A stretch of DNA of 64,000 nt from Moorella humiferrea. GTDB taxonomy: Bacteria; Bacillota; DSM-521; Neomoorellales; Neomoorellaceae. The notes under the pieces were generated by a model. That model saw only the letters and a list, made by a program, of their open reading frames with translations. It ran no database searches and was not told the origin of the DNA. The DNA lies in assembly GCF_039233145.1 (NCBI RefSeq), contig NZ_CP136419.1:408001-472000 (forward strand). The letters run 5' to 3'. Shown piece by piece: positions 52,701 through 63,830 of the stretch (position 1 is the first letter of the stretch; each line of letters starts with the position of its first letter). The translations under genes were made by a program, and so were the position numbers.

Positions 52701-55700
52701 TACCTATGAGGAATTGAAACGTCCAGAGTTCGGCCAACCCGGAGATTGTTATATTAGTTCGCAGCCTACCTATGAGGAATTGAAACGCCGACGAGAAGGA
52801 TGCACCGGGCGTTCACCGCCGAGTTCGCAGCCTACCTATGAGGAATTGAAACCGGTCAGTACCTTGATTACCGGGCGGCAGAACACGGGTTCGCAGCCTA
52901 CCTATGAGGAATTGAAACACCAACTACCACAACGATCGCAGTAATATCCATCTTCGGTTCGCAGCCTACCTATGAGGAATTGAAACTCACGTAATCGAGA
53001 CCGATGGAGGCCCGAGGGATTCGTTCGCAGCCTACCTATGAGGAATTGAAACAGGTAAAACGTATAATCCTTGATAATTAGTTCATCTTGTTCGCAGCCT
53101 ACCTATGAGGAATTGAAACCATCAAAAACCGTTTCCCATTCTTTTCCATGTTCTTCGTTCGCAGCCTACCTATGAGGAATTGAAACTGGCGAAAAAGATA
53201 GCCGGCGCCGCCTCGCTGCTGGGTTCGCAGCCTACCTATGAGGAATTGAAACTCTTAAGAATTGCAATTACTGCAAAATCGACGTCCAAGTTCGCAGCCT
53301 ACCTATGAGGAATTGAAACTAACTTCGTCAAATAAGCATTAATTTTACTTTGAAGTTCGCAGCCTACCTATGAGGAATTGAAACCCTCCCTGAAACATAA
53401 AACTGGCATTAGCACCAAGTGTTCGCAGCCTACCTATGAGGAATTGAAACGTTATGCTGGTTGATTAGCTCCGCCACATCGCACCAGGTTCGCAGCCTAC
53501 CTATGAGGAATTGAAACTAATATCCTTCATTCGTCTTAAATGCTATAGTTTTTGTTCGCAGCCTACCTATGAGGAATTGAAACATGTATATTTTGGTTAT
53601 ATTTGCCGTTTTATGCGTTGGGTTCGCAGCCTACCTATGAGGAATTGAAACTATAGACGTAGACTTCAGAAAAAAAAGACGGTATATGTTCGCAGCCTAC
53701 CTATGAGGAATTGAAACTTATTAAAGAAAGGTTTGCTCAATTGCTTAACATTGAGTTCGCAGCCTACCTATGAGGAATTGAAACCTTTAGCTTTTGCGTG
53801 ATCTTCTCCTGATTAATACCAGGTTCGCAGCCTACCTATGAGGAATTGAAACAAGAGTATTATATGCGAAAAATCAAATATAGTGCAAGTTCGCAGCCTA
53901 CCTATGAGGAATTGAAACCCAGTTTCATGATCAACAATCTGGAACATATTATATGTTCGCAGCCTACCTATGAGGAATTGAAACAAGGGAGGATTACAAT
54001 AATGGCCAACAAAAAAGCAGAGTTCGCAGCCTACCTATGAGGAATTGAAACACAGATTTTTTCAATCTGCTAGCGATTTCATACCGAGTTCGCAGCCTAC
54101 CTATGAGGAATTGAAACTAATTAATAGGGTTTAAGGTTTTAATGCTAATACAAGTTCGCAGCCTACCTATGAGGAATTGAAACAATATCGACTATATTTA
54201 TGGAGGATGATAATAATGGGTTCGCAGCCTACCTATGAGGAATTGAAACCGTTTCTGTTCATTATCAAACGAATAAAGACCATTCTGTTCGCAGCCTACC
54301 TATGAGGAATTGAAACAGTTTTTTGTTTTAATATCTTCAAGCAACCTGTAAGTTCGCAGCCTACCTATGAGGAATTGAAACAACGGATACAATGCCATCC
54401 AATCTTGGCTAGTTTCGTTCGCAGCCTACCTATGAGGAATTGAAACCAGGTGGATCCGCTGGTACATCACGGCGCCGGCGGCAGTTCGCAGCCTACCTAT
54501 GAGGAATTGAAACAAATGATTAAGCAAGCTAACAAAGAAAAACGACTTGGTTCGCAGCCTACCTATGAGGAATTGAAACCTTTTATAAGACCGCTACCAA
54601 TTTTTAGCCTGTCTGTTCGCAGCCTACCTATGAGGAATTGAAACACATCGACTTCAAACTCGCCGCCGCAGTGAGGGCATTGTTCGCAGCCTACCTATGA
54701 GGAATTGAAACTTCTTTCATCTAGACTACCAGTAACAGTTATTACTGGGTTCGCAGCCTACCTATGAGGAATTGAAACGCTGATTTAGTTGGTAGTATTA
54801 TAGTTGGTATTATGTTCGCAGCCTACCTATGAGGAATTGAAACGCATCCCGGTAATGACGTTATACGATTGGACGCGGAAGTTCGCAGCCTACCTATGAG
54901 GAATTGAAACAGCGGCTCCCCTTTCGGGGAGGTACGGGCTTGCACGTTCGCAGCCTACCTATGAGGAATTGAAACCGAAGTAGGCAGTGTTACGTCCAAC
55001 ACGTTTTGCCTTGTTCGCAGCCTACCTATGAGGAATTGAAACCGTTTCGGCGTAACTTCATCCAGCTGGACGGCCTTCGGTTCGCAGCCTACCTATGAGG
55101 AATTGAAACCCGGAAATTTTTTTAGGATTTTTTCGGGCGAGAGCAGTTCGCAGCCTACCTATGAGGAATTGAAACATTTAGCCCTTGAGCGGAAGCCGGT
55201 ATAAACCGGCTGGGTTCGCAGCCTACCTATGAGGAATTGAAACCCGTCCCTCACATAGATATAGCCTTCGGTGAGTGATACAGTTCGCAGCCTACCTATG
55301 AGGAATTGAAACATTGTTCTTCTGGCGAACTAACTTCTCCTCCACTCCCGTTCGCAGCCTACCTATGAGGAATTGAAACGAGTGATAAAAAATTCATAGT
55401 AAAAAAGGCGGGCGAGCGTTCGCAGCCTACCTATGAGGAATTGAAACATTTTCCACGGCCCAGGGGTGGCACGTTGGCATAGCTCGTTCGCAGCCTACCT
55501 ATGAGGAATTGAAACAACATCTCGGCATACTGATTAAATCTAATCACATCAGTTCGCAGCCTACCTATGAGGAATTGAAACTAGGTTCTGGATTATATAC
55601 CCAATTTTCCTTTTCCCGTTCGCAGCCTACCTATGAGGAATTGAAACAATTCCTCCTCCTAAAATTTTTATTCGGCCCAAACCGAGTTCGCAGCCTACCT

Positions 55701-58499
55701 ATGAGGAATTGAAACCTCACCCGGCCGGCAAAGCCGGCCGGCCGCCGCATGAGTTCGCAGCCTACCTATGAGGAATTGAAACTCACGGCACCACGGATGA
55801 TCGGGCGGACAGGTGGTAGTTCGCAGCCTACCTATGAGGAATTGAAACGTAGTTCCTGCGGCAACGATAATTGTTGCGGCGGGAGGTTCGCAGCCTACCT
55901 ATGAGGAATTGAAACAAAATTGCCTGTTAGGTTCAACAGGCAATTCTAGGGTTCGCAGCCTACCTATGAGGAATTGAAACCGGGATCATAATACCATTCT
56001 CCACAGCATGGAATAAGTTCGCAGCCTACCTATGAGGAATTGAAACCTCCTTCGCACTTTCTTTGGAATATGCAATTAATCTGTTCGCAGCCTACCTATG
56101 AGGAATTGAAACGCCGGCAATATGGAGCAAGCGCGGATCGGCTTTACGTTCGCAGCCTACCTATGAGGAATTGAAACACTGGCATTACCGGACAGACCCC
56201 CTGGGGCACCTCAGTTCGCAGCCTACCTATGAGGAATTGAAACCGCGTTTTCCGTTTCCGTTTTCGTTTCCGTTACCGCGTTCGCAGCCTACCTATGAGG
56301 AATTGAAACCCGGCAGTTCGGGCGTACCCCGCCCTGGGAAGAACAGGTTCGCAGCCTACCTATGAGGAATTGAAACTAGCCCTGGGGAAGAAGCCTGCCC
56401 AGGGGTTCGGCAGTTCGCAGCCTACCTATGAGGAATTGAAACCGGGAATCCCTCGAGGAACGCGGGGCCGGCCTTGCAGTTCGCAGCCTACCTATGAGGA
56501 ATTGAAACGAAAAGGCGGCGGGAACTATTGAGTGGGCAGATACAGTTCGCAGCCTACCTATGAGGAATTGAAACTCCAGGCAGTCTTACAGGACCCCGGC
56601 TTGCCAGTAGAGTTCGCAGCCTACCTATGAGGAATTGAAACCGAGGACCCGAACAACCCGCCTGCTGGCGATTCGGCCGTTCGCAGCCTACCTATGAGGA
56701 ATTGAAACCAACATACTCCTTACCTGCTTATCGGGTGTTTTTGCGTTCGCAGCCTACCTATGAGGAATTGAAACGCTGATTTAGTTGGTAGTATTATAGT
56801 TGGTATTATGTTCGCAGCCTACCTATGAGGAATTGAAACTGCCATAGATGTCAGGATATATGAAAGTCGTTGATGTCAGTTCGCAGCCTACCTATGAGGA
56901 ATTGAAACGCCTGCTTAAAAGCATCTTTCACATACCATTCAGGGTTCGCAGCCTACCTATGAGGAATTGAAACTGTTCAGCATCAGTCAAAACAAATCCA
57001 TGTACTATATGTTCGCAGCCTACCTATGAGGAATTGAAACTAGAGTGGGGATGGTGGGATCCCTTTGCTGAAGAATGTTCGCAGCCTACCTATGAGGAAT
57101 TGAAACAACGTTCTATAGTTTACCGTATTTAGTGTTTTAACACGTTCGCAGCCTACCTATGAGGAATTGAAACACACAAAAAATTTTCCCGGCATGTCGC
57201 CGGGAAAAAGTTCGCAGCCTACCTATGAGGAATTGAAACAAGCCCTCGTATGGGCAATAGAACATAATCGCCGCTGTTCGCAGCCTACCTATGAGGAATT
57301 GAAACTGTAAGGAGACGAGGGTATGAGTAAAGGCATCAGAAGTTCGCAGCCTACCTATGAGGAATTGAAACTAGTACATTACTTCAATCCTCTTTCGCTA
57401 CATTTCAGTTCGCAGCCTACCTATGAGGAATTGAAACCCTTACTAAATAACATTTCCATATCGGCGGCGTTTTTGTTCGCAGCCTACCTATGAGGAATTG
57501 AAACGCGGAAGCCGGTATAAACCGGCTGACCGGGATTCTGTTCGCAGCCTACCTATGAGGAATTGAAACCCCTCACAATCAGGACATTCCACAACCCCTT
57601 CCCCGTTCGCAGCCTACCTATGAGGAATTGAAACGTATTAACCTCCCAGCACGCAAGCTGGGCAGTTTTTGTTCGCAGCCTACCTATGAGGAATTGAAAC
57701 CGGATTAAAGCTGCGAGCTGTTTTTCGGATGTGCAGTTCGCAGCCTACCTATGAGGAATTGAAACTGCGATTAAGCTGGGGATTTAAACCGTCAAAAGGA
57801 TGTTCGCAGCCTACCTATGAGGAATTGAAACTTGCCGAGCAGTACAGGGGACTGCTTCCGCAATTGCAGGTTCGCAGCCTACCTATGAGGAATTGAAACT
57901 CTTTACACCTCAAAAATTTTTCTCACCAGCCAGGCGTTCGCAGCCTACCTATGAGGAATTGAAACTTCCATAGGTTTTCACGTTACAAACCTCCTTGGTT
58001 AGTTCGCAGCCTACCTATGAGGAATTGAAACCAAGCAACCGGGCAGTAAACATATTTGCCTGGTACTCAGTTCGCAGCCTACCTATGAGGAATTGAAACC
58101 CATATACTGACATCTAGGCATATAATGGCATATAAGCCAGTTCGCAGCCTACCTATGAGGAATTGAAACATTCCAGTAAAAAGAGTGCCCAAAATAGCGG
58201 TATAGTTCGCAGCCTACCTATGAGGAATTGAAACCGCATTACATACATAGAAAAATCGGCGAATAAACGGGTTCGCAGCCTACCTATGAGGAATTGAAAC
58301 ACCGGCTCCCTTACAGGCGGCTCCGCGTATTTTCCCAGTTCGCAGCCTACCTATGAGGAATTGAAACATAAGGCGATAATGGTATTTCGCATAAAGGATA
58401 TTATGTTCGCAGCCTACCTATGAGGAATTGAAACTTCTCTTTAATACGGGTACGGGGATTAATTCCCCAGTTCGCAGCCTACCTATGAGGAATTGAAAC
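46787..58499 (+). CRISPR. CRISPR array, 177 repeats and 176 spacers (type I-B repeat, shared with III-B)
   Basis: The repeat is 30 bases: GTTCGCAGCC, then TACCTATGAG, then GAATTGAAAC. I counted 177 copies by eye (allow an error of one or two); (58470-46787)/176 gives a mean unit of 66.4 bases and a mean spacer of 36.4, range about 34-38. Every copy I read looked identical, including the last one (58470-58499). The leader is at the low-coordinate end, so low-numbered spacers are the newest. The tag AUUGAAAC is the usual Cas6 5' handle. Three spacers occur twice and two further pairs overlap in sequence. Open frames inside the array are translations of repeats. Confidence 0.98.
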
Positions 58500-58630
58500 T
58501 AGCTTCGACAATAGCAGAGAGGATAAATTAGTTAGTTCCCCCTGAAAAAATCCACTTTTGCATCGCTTAAGGGGAAAAGTTATTACTGGACTGTAGTCCG
58601 GGTTAATCTCTAACTGCTTCACCCATCTTG
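58500..58630. other. junction between array end and insertion-sequence debris
   Basis: No gene. The last perfect repeat is followed by about 35 bases, then a C-rich/A-rich stretch (CCCCCTGAAAAAATCCAC near 58539-58556) that may be the end of the IS remnant next to it. No normal array trailer or degenerate repeat is seen. Confidence 0.4.
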
Positions 58631-58915
58631 TTAAACCATTGTTGCCACCCGGTTTAAATTATAGGCCAAAATTCCATAACCGACCCAGGTGATGGTACCC
58701 TCATATCCACGGGAAAGGCTGCGGCGTAATCCATATTTGCGCTTCAGAAGACTAATAGTAGCCTCCCCTCCAGCGCGCCAGCGTTGGAGGCGTTTGAACC
58801 AGCTCTGCGTTTGATATGCTTTACGAGCTTTACTGATTTTGCCTTTCCGGGGTAAGCTGACCTGCTTTACCCCCGCAGACTGGACATATGCACCCGACAT
58901 TAAGCTCTCTCGCAA
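58631..58915 (-). pseudogene. C-terminal fragment of a DDE (IS5/ISNCY-like) transposase
   Basis: The 94-residue frame contains WRAGGEATISLLKRKYGLRRSL followed by GYEGTITWVGYGILAYNLNRVA. This is the conserved C-terminal end of a DDE transposase family common in thermophilic clostridia; the Glu in GGEATISLLK is the third catalytic residue. The N-terminal two thirds with both catalytic Asp residues are missing. It is a dead remnant beside the distal end of the CRISPR array. Confidence 0.75.
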
Positions 58916-58968
58916 TTTTTCTTCAAGCTTTTAAAGGGCAAAGGCTTCCGGATACGCACCAATTTACG

Positions 58969-59825
58969 TCACACCCTCACGGGATGTCTGGGCTGCAATC
59001 CTGTCTCGATATGACGACAGTAAAACTTGGCCGGCGACAGGTAGTGTAAACTAGAGTGCAACCGGCGGTTGTTGTAACGGCTAACGAATTCCACGACCGC
59101 CTGATATCCTCCGCATAGGTCTGAAACTCGCCCATCGACAAGCATTCATCCTCAAGAAGCCGATGGTACGATTCGATATATGCGTTCATATTCGGTGTCT
59201 TGGGCGGTATTCTCTCGTGTAGGACATTCCATCGCTCACATTCCGATTCAAACAGATGGCTTACAAACTGGGGTCCATTATCCGAACGGATGATGGGTAA
59301 TGGTAAATTCCTTTGAAGAATCTGACGTTTCCACAATGCTGCTCGAAAAGTTTCAACGGCATGTCTGGCTTCACAGGTTAGACCAATATGATAGCCCACA
59401 ATCTGCCTGTCATAGACGTCAATGTACGACAGCACAAAGAAAAACCGGTCTTCTCCTGCAATGTATCGCTGGTTTGGCGCTGTGATAGTGCGGTTCTGGG
59501 CCAAATTCCGCGGGTGTTTCCGACGGAGGTTCCGTTGTGGCCGCAGAATATCCAGTTCCTTACACAGGCGGTATACCTTTTTCTCGTTCACCACCAGCTC
59601 ATGATCTTGTCGAAGCATATGAGTGAGCTTACGGTACCCGTAGGCGTAACCATCACCGGAAATAGACTCCATAATCCATTCCTTAATCTGTTCATCACTT
59701 ACCTTGCGGCCGCCCACAGTCAGTGAATGACCAGGAAACGGACGTCCACCCGAAGTGGCATGCGGCTTGGGTTCATGTGTACTATGCGCAGCATGATAGT
59801 AGCGTTGTACCCGGCTGTGATCCAC
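58969..59825 (-). pseudogene. IS3-family OrfB transposase, disrupted
   Basis: The retroviral-type integrase core is clear: DGYAYGYRKLTHMLRQ, then FFFVLSYIDVYDRQIVGYHIG, IIRSDNGPQFVS (second Asp) and MNAYIESYHRLLEDE (Glu). Two lesions are visible. Near 59467, APNQ runs straight into YIAGEDRFF: the family's intervening stretch, which contains the first catalytic Asp, is missing in frame. Near 59105-59115 one base is lost, so the true C-terminal part (VVEFVSRYNNRRLHSSLHYL) lies in another frame ending at 58969. Inactive IS150/IS3-like element. Confidence 0.85.
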
Positions 59826-59838
59826 TTGTGCGCAATGG

Positions 59839-60125
59839 CTACTTTATCTGCAAGTGAGGGTTGGCTTTTTTTAATAGGTCATGCAATATAGCAATTTCAA
59901 GGTCTTTTTCGCCCAGAAGTTATTTTAGATGGGTATTCTGTTTGTCTAACTCACGGTTCTCTGCAACGAGTCGGGCGTGTTCCTGCTGAGTAACGTGGGT
60001 GGCGTTTCCCTTTGGGCTACCGCCTTGCATGGGTTGGCCGGCTTTGTACTGACGAACCCACCGGCTGACAATATTCGGCCGGGATTGGCTGTGAAGAAGT
60101 TGCCGGTCGAGATAATATATTTACT
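59839..60125 (-). pseudogene. IS3-family OrfA, truncated and interrupted
   Basis: In one minus-strand frame the sequence reads NIVSRWVRQYKAGQPMQGG, then a leucine-zipper-like ARLVAENRELDKQNTHLK, then TAA (59920-59922), then LLGEKDLEIAILHDLLKKA to a stop at 59839. This is an OrfA with the helix-turn-helix start missing (joined to foreign DNA near 60100-60125) and one nonsense codon. It belongs to the OrfB remnant just downstream. Confidence 0.75.
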
Positions 60126-60137
60126 GATTAAAAGTGC

Positions 60138-60168
60138 TTGACTTGGAGTTAACTCCAAGCATTAAAAT
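60138..60168 (+). promoter_or_regulatory. MerR-type promoter with 18-bp palindrome
   Basis: TTGACT (60138-60143) and TAAAAT (60163-60168) are separated by 19 bases, the over-long spacing typical of MerR-controlled promoters. The perfect palindrome CTTGGAGTTAACTCCAAG (60142-60159) fills the spacer. The likely regulator is the MerR protein at the end of the same gene cluster (63018-63410). Confidence 0.8.
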
Positions 60169-60194
60169 AATTTCACAAAATATTAGGGAGGAAG

Positions 60195-61409
60195 ATGTTA
60201 CCTATGATGAAATTTGAATTTCATAACCCAACCCGGCTTATCTTTGGTGCGGGTTCGCTGGCGCAGTTAGGAAAAGCGGTAAGTCCGTATGGCAAAAAAG
60301 CACTGCTAATCACTGGTGGAGGAAGCGTCAAGAAAAGTGGAGCCTTAGAACGAGCAGTATCCAGTCTGAAGGCAGCAGGTGTTTCAGTGGTGGAATTCTC
60401 AGGTGTTGAGCCGAACCCCCGTCTGTCAACTGTGGTGCGCGCTGCAGAGCTGGCAAAAAAAGAAGCATGTGATGTGGTTATAGGTATGGGTGGCGGTAGC
60501 GTTATGGACGCCTCAAAAGTAATTGCAGCCTCAGTCCTTTATGAAGGACATCCCAGGGATATGCTTGTGCGGGCAGGGCAAGTGCCCAGACTTCCGGAGC
60601 GAGCTCTTCCCATTATCACTGTTCCTACCCTGGCGGCAACTGGCTCGGAAATGAACAACGGTGCGGTGATCACGATTGACGATGAAGGAGAAAAGCTAAA
60701 AACATTCGTTCAGGCCGAGGTTCTCTATCCTCGTGTGGCAGTGGTGGATCCTGAACTTACGGTGACAGTACCCAAAAATCACACAGCTTTTGGGGTGTGC
60801 GACATAATAACCCATGTGACCGAGGGTTATTTTAACGGTATAGACGGGACTCCTCTTCAGGACAGATTTGCCGAGGGAGTGATCCTTACTGTCTTGGAGT
60901 GGGGCCCAAAGGCGGTTAGCAATGGAAGTGACCTGGAAGCGCGTACTCAGGTGCAGTGGGCGTCGATAGTTGCTCTCAATGGCTGGGTACAAGTAGGAAC
61001 AAACGGAGCTTACCCTGTTCATATGATCGAGCACACACTTTCCGCACTCTACGATATCCCCCATGGAGCAGGGTTGGCAGTCGTGAACCCGGCTTGGATG
61101 CGCTTTGCTGCGAGGGTCCGTCCCGAACGTTTTGCCCAATTTGCTCAGCGTATCTTCGGTCTGTCGGCAATGGGCAAAGATGACTTGAGCCTGGCTATGG
61201 AGGGTATTAATAGGTTTGAAGAGTTTTTGCGTTCCATAGGTTGTCCCACGCGCCTGTCGGAATTGGGCATTGGAGAAATTACCGAGGAAATGCTTTTCCG
61301 TTATGCGGAAGAGACCCTGAAAGTGCTTCAGGATGAAGAAGGAAGGCTTCCAGGTCGTCCCCCTCTGCGAAAGGAAGATATTGTAGAAATACTACGCATG
61401 GCAATGTAA
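60195..61409 (+). CDS. iron-containing alcohol dehydrogenase (butanol-dehydrogenase-like)
   Basis: A 404-residue group III alcohol dehydrogenase. The NAD(P)-binding loop is IGMGGGSVMDASKVIA. Metal ligands are in CDIITHVTE (Asp, His) and in HMIEHTLSALYDIPHG (two His). Length and motifs fit the BdhA/YqhD-type enzymes that reduce aldehydes with NAD(P)H. GGGAGGAAG lies just before ATG 60195; ATG 60204 and 60207 are also possible starts. First gene of a MerR-controlled cluster with an aldo-keto reductase and a flavodoxin, which suggests aldehyde or electrophile detoxification. All key residues are intact. Confidence 0.9.
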   Translation: MLPMMKFEFHNPTRLIFGAGSLAQLGKAVSPYGKKALLITGGGSVKKSGALERAVSSLKAAGVSVVEFSGVEPNPRLSTVVRAAELAKKEACDVVIGMGGGSVMDASKVIAASVLYEGHPRDMLVRAGQVPRLPERALPIITVPTLAATGSEMNNGAVITIDDEGEKLKTFVQAEVLYPRVAVVDPELTVTVPKNHTAFGVCDIITHVTEGYFNGIDGTPLQDRFAEGVILTVLEWGPKAVSNGSDLEARTQVQWASIVALNGWVQVGTNGAYPVHMIEHTLSALYDIPHGAGLAVVNPAWMRFAARVRPERFAQFAQRIFGLSAMGKDDLSLAMEGINRFEEFLRSIGCPTRLSELGIGEITEEMLFRYAEETLKVLQDEEGRLPGRPPLRKEDIVEILRMAM

Positions 61410-62297
<888 letters not shown>

Positions 62298-62348
62298 TGG
62301 GCAAATAAAAACAGTGATTTTGAAAGGAGTATGAAAGGAGTATAGGAA

Positions 62349-62879
62349 TTGGCGTATTCAAAGATTCTTATCGCTTATTTTTCTCGTAGGGGAAATAATT
62401 ATGTCAATGGCAGGATTATGAATCTGCCGATTGGGAACACAGAGGTAATAGCAAAAAAAATACAGGAACTAACTGGTGGTGATATGTTCGAAATTAAAAC
62501 GGTAAAGACATATCCGGAAGATTATACAGAAACAACAGAGGTAGCAAAGGAAGAAAAATGGCAGAATGCCAGACCAGAGCTTGCAAATAAGCTAGACGAC
62601 ATAAGTTCTTATGATGTGATTTTCCTCGGCTACCCCAATTGGTGGGGAACGATGCCGATGGCTGTGTTTACATTTTTAGAGTCTTATGATTTCGCGGGAA
62701 AGACCATTGTTCCATTTTGCACACATGAAGGCAGTGGTATGGGAAGCAGTGAGCGCGACATCAAGAAACTTTGTCCGAATGCCAAGGTACTGCCCGGTTT
62801 AGCCATTCGAGGAAGCAATGTTAACAAAGCAGACAAAGATGTTGCAGACTGGCTTAAGAGACTTGGTTTGATATCATAA
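62349..62879 (+). CDS. flavodoxin-like protein
   Basis: A 176-residue flavodoxin-fold protein starting ILIAYFSRRGNN. A phosphate-loop contact (GNTEVIAKKI), a flavin-binding stretch (VIFLGYPNWWGTMPMAV) and the loop CTHEGSGMGSSERDI follow. It matches the flavodoxin family found beside aldo-keto reductases and MerR regulators in clostridia, and probably carries FMN in an electron-transfer or quinone/aldehyde-reduction step. TTG start with GAAAGGAG upstream. Confidence 0.85.
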   Translation: MAYSKILIAYFSRRGNNYVNGRIMNLPIGNTEVIAKKIQELTGGDMFEIKTVKTYPEDYTETTEVAKEEKWQNARPELANKLDDISSYDVIFLGYPNWWGTMPMAVFTFLESYDFAGKTIVPFCTHEGSGMGSSERDIKKLCPNAKVLPGLAIRGSNVNKADKDVADWLKRLGLIS

Positions 62880-62897
62880 GCGAAAGGGGAAATAAGA

Positions 62898-62990
62898 ATG
62901 GACAAAATCGAACAAAGAAACTCAGGCAACAGAATAATTTCCCCGAAAGGGAACAAAATTACAAATGACGGTTTTATAGGAACAACTTGA
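62898..62990 (+). pseudogene. N-terminal remnant of a cupin-type protein
   Basis: A 30-codon frame with GGGGAA upstream reads MDKIEQRNSGNRIISPKGNK and ITNDGFIGTT, then stops. The sequence resembles the start of small cupin proteins often found in such aldo-keto reductase/flavodoxin operons. The cupin barrel is missing and merR follows 27 bases later, so a deletion has probably removed the rest. Assignment is from memory of the family pattern. Confidence 0.45.
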
Positions 62991-63017
62991 GTTATTGAAC
63001 ATTGGAGGTGAAACTAC

Positions 63018-63410
63018 ATGACGATTGCGGAAGTAAGTAAAAAATTTGGCCTTTCACCGGATACACTTCGCTACTATGAGCGTATAGGACTGATCCCCAG
63101 GGTAAATCGCAACGAAAGCGGTATCCTTGATTATACGGAGGAAGACTGTAAGTGGATTGAATTCATCAAATGTATGCGCAGCGCAGGTGTTCAAGTTGAA
63201 ACGCTGATTGAGTATATTACGCTGCTCCAGCAAGGCGACGAAACTATAGAGGCCAGAAAACAAATCCTTATGGAGCAACGGGAGAAACTTCTTTCCCGCA
63301 TTGAAGAAATGAAGAGAGCGCTGGAAAGGTTAAATTTTAAAATTGAAGAATATGAAACTAAGCTTATTCCGGCAGAAAACAAGTTAAAAAGATTGGCGCA
63401 CAACATCTAG
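63018..63410 (+). CDS. MerR-family transcription regulator (AdhR-like)
   Basis: A 130-residue MerR protein. The winged helix-turn-helix is MTIAEVSKKFGLSPDTLRYY followed by ERIGLIPRV and a DYTEEDCKWIEFIKCMRSAG wing. A long dimerisation coiled coil (about 80-125) follows and there is no separate ligand domain. Cys residues at about 39 and 45 could sense electrophiles. It most likely acts at the palindromic promoter before the alcohol dehydrogenase gene, twisting the 19-bp spacer to activate. GGAGGTG is 9 bases before ATG. Confidence 0.88.
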   Translation: MTIAEVSKKFGLSPDTLRYYERIGLIPRVNRNESGILDYTEEDCKWIEFIKCMRSAGVQVETLIEYITLLQQGDETIEARKQILMEQREKLLSRIEEMKRALERLNFKIEEYETKLIPAENKLKRLAHNI

Positions 63411-63426
63411 TCTATGAAAAGACGAG

Positions 63427-63830
63427 CTAGTGTGTGATGAGTTCAAGCAGGCCCAAAGGTAGCGCTAAGGTTTGGGCCAACGGAGGCCGGCAAGTTTCAG
63501 CCGGCTCAAACAGTAATCCCGCGACGGTGGAGAGAGCAAAATAACAAGCTTTGTAGTGGGCCGGATTAAGTTCACTGACAAATTTCCTGCTCATCATAGA
63601 GCATGAGACCGTTAAGGCGGGGGGTTGCCGCCTTTTGGCCTCGATTTTTAGGGCCATCTCTTCCGTAATCCGCCGGCTTTTCCCCCGGTCGGAACGGTAA
63701 CCTGGTTTTAAACCCTCCAGGCCATGGCGGCGGTAGAGATACAACCACTTTCCACCTGGCCGTTAAGCACCGGCGCAATCAAAGAAAACTTTTTAAGGGC
63801 GATCTCTTCCCGGTCTTGAGAAGAAAGCAT
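63427..63830 (-). pseudogene. decayed Mu/IS481-type transposase
   Basis: From ATG 63830 the frame reads MLSSQDREEIALKKFSLIAP and VLNGQVE, then the sense continues in another frame as WLYLYRRHGLEGLKPGYRSD and RRITEEMALKIEAKRR. This is the N-terminal helix-turn-helix region of a Mu-type/IS481-like DDE transposase. An internal deletion and a frameshift near 63745-63765 break it, and the DDE catalytic core is not present downstream. The remaining 63427-63600 is worn sequence I cannot read as any one protein. Confidence 0.6.

Noticed and set aside
49946-56365. Open frames within the array encoding SQPTYEELK repeats (for example 49946-50224, 52714-52944, 56171-56365)
   Set aside because: They are translations of the CRISPR repeat; the periodicity follows the 66-base unit and there is no ribosome-binding site pattern.
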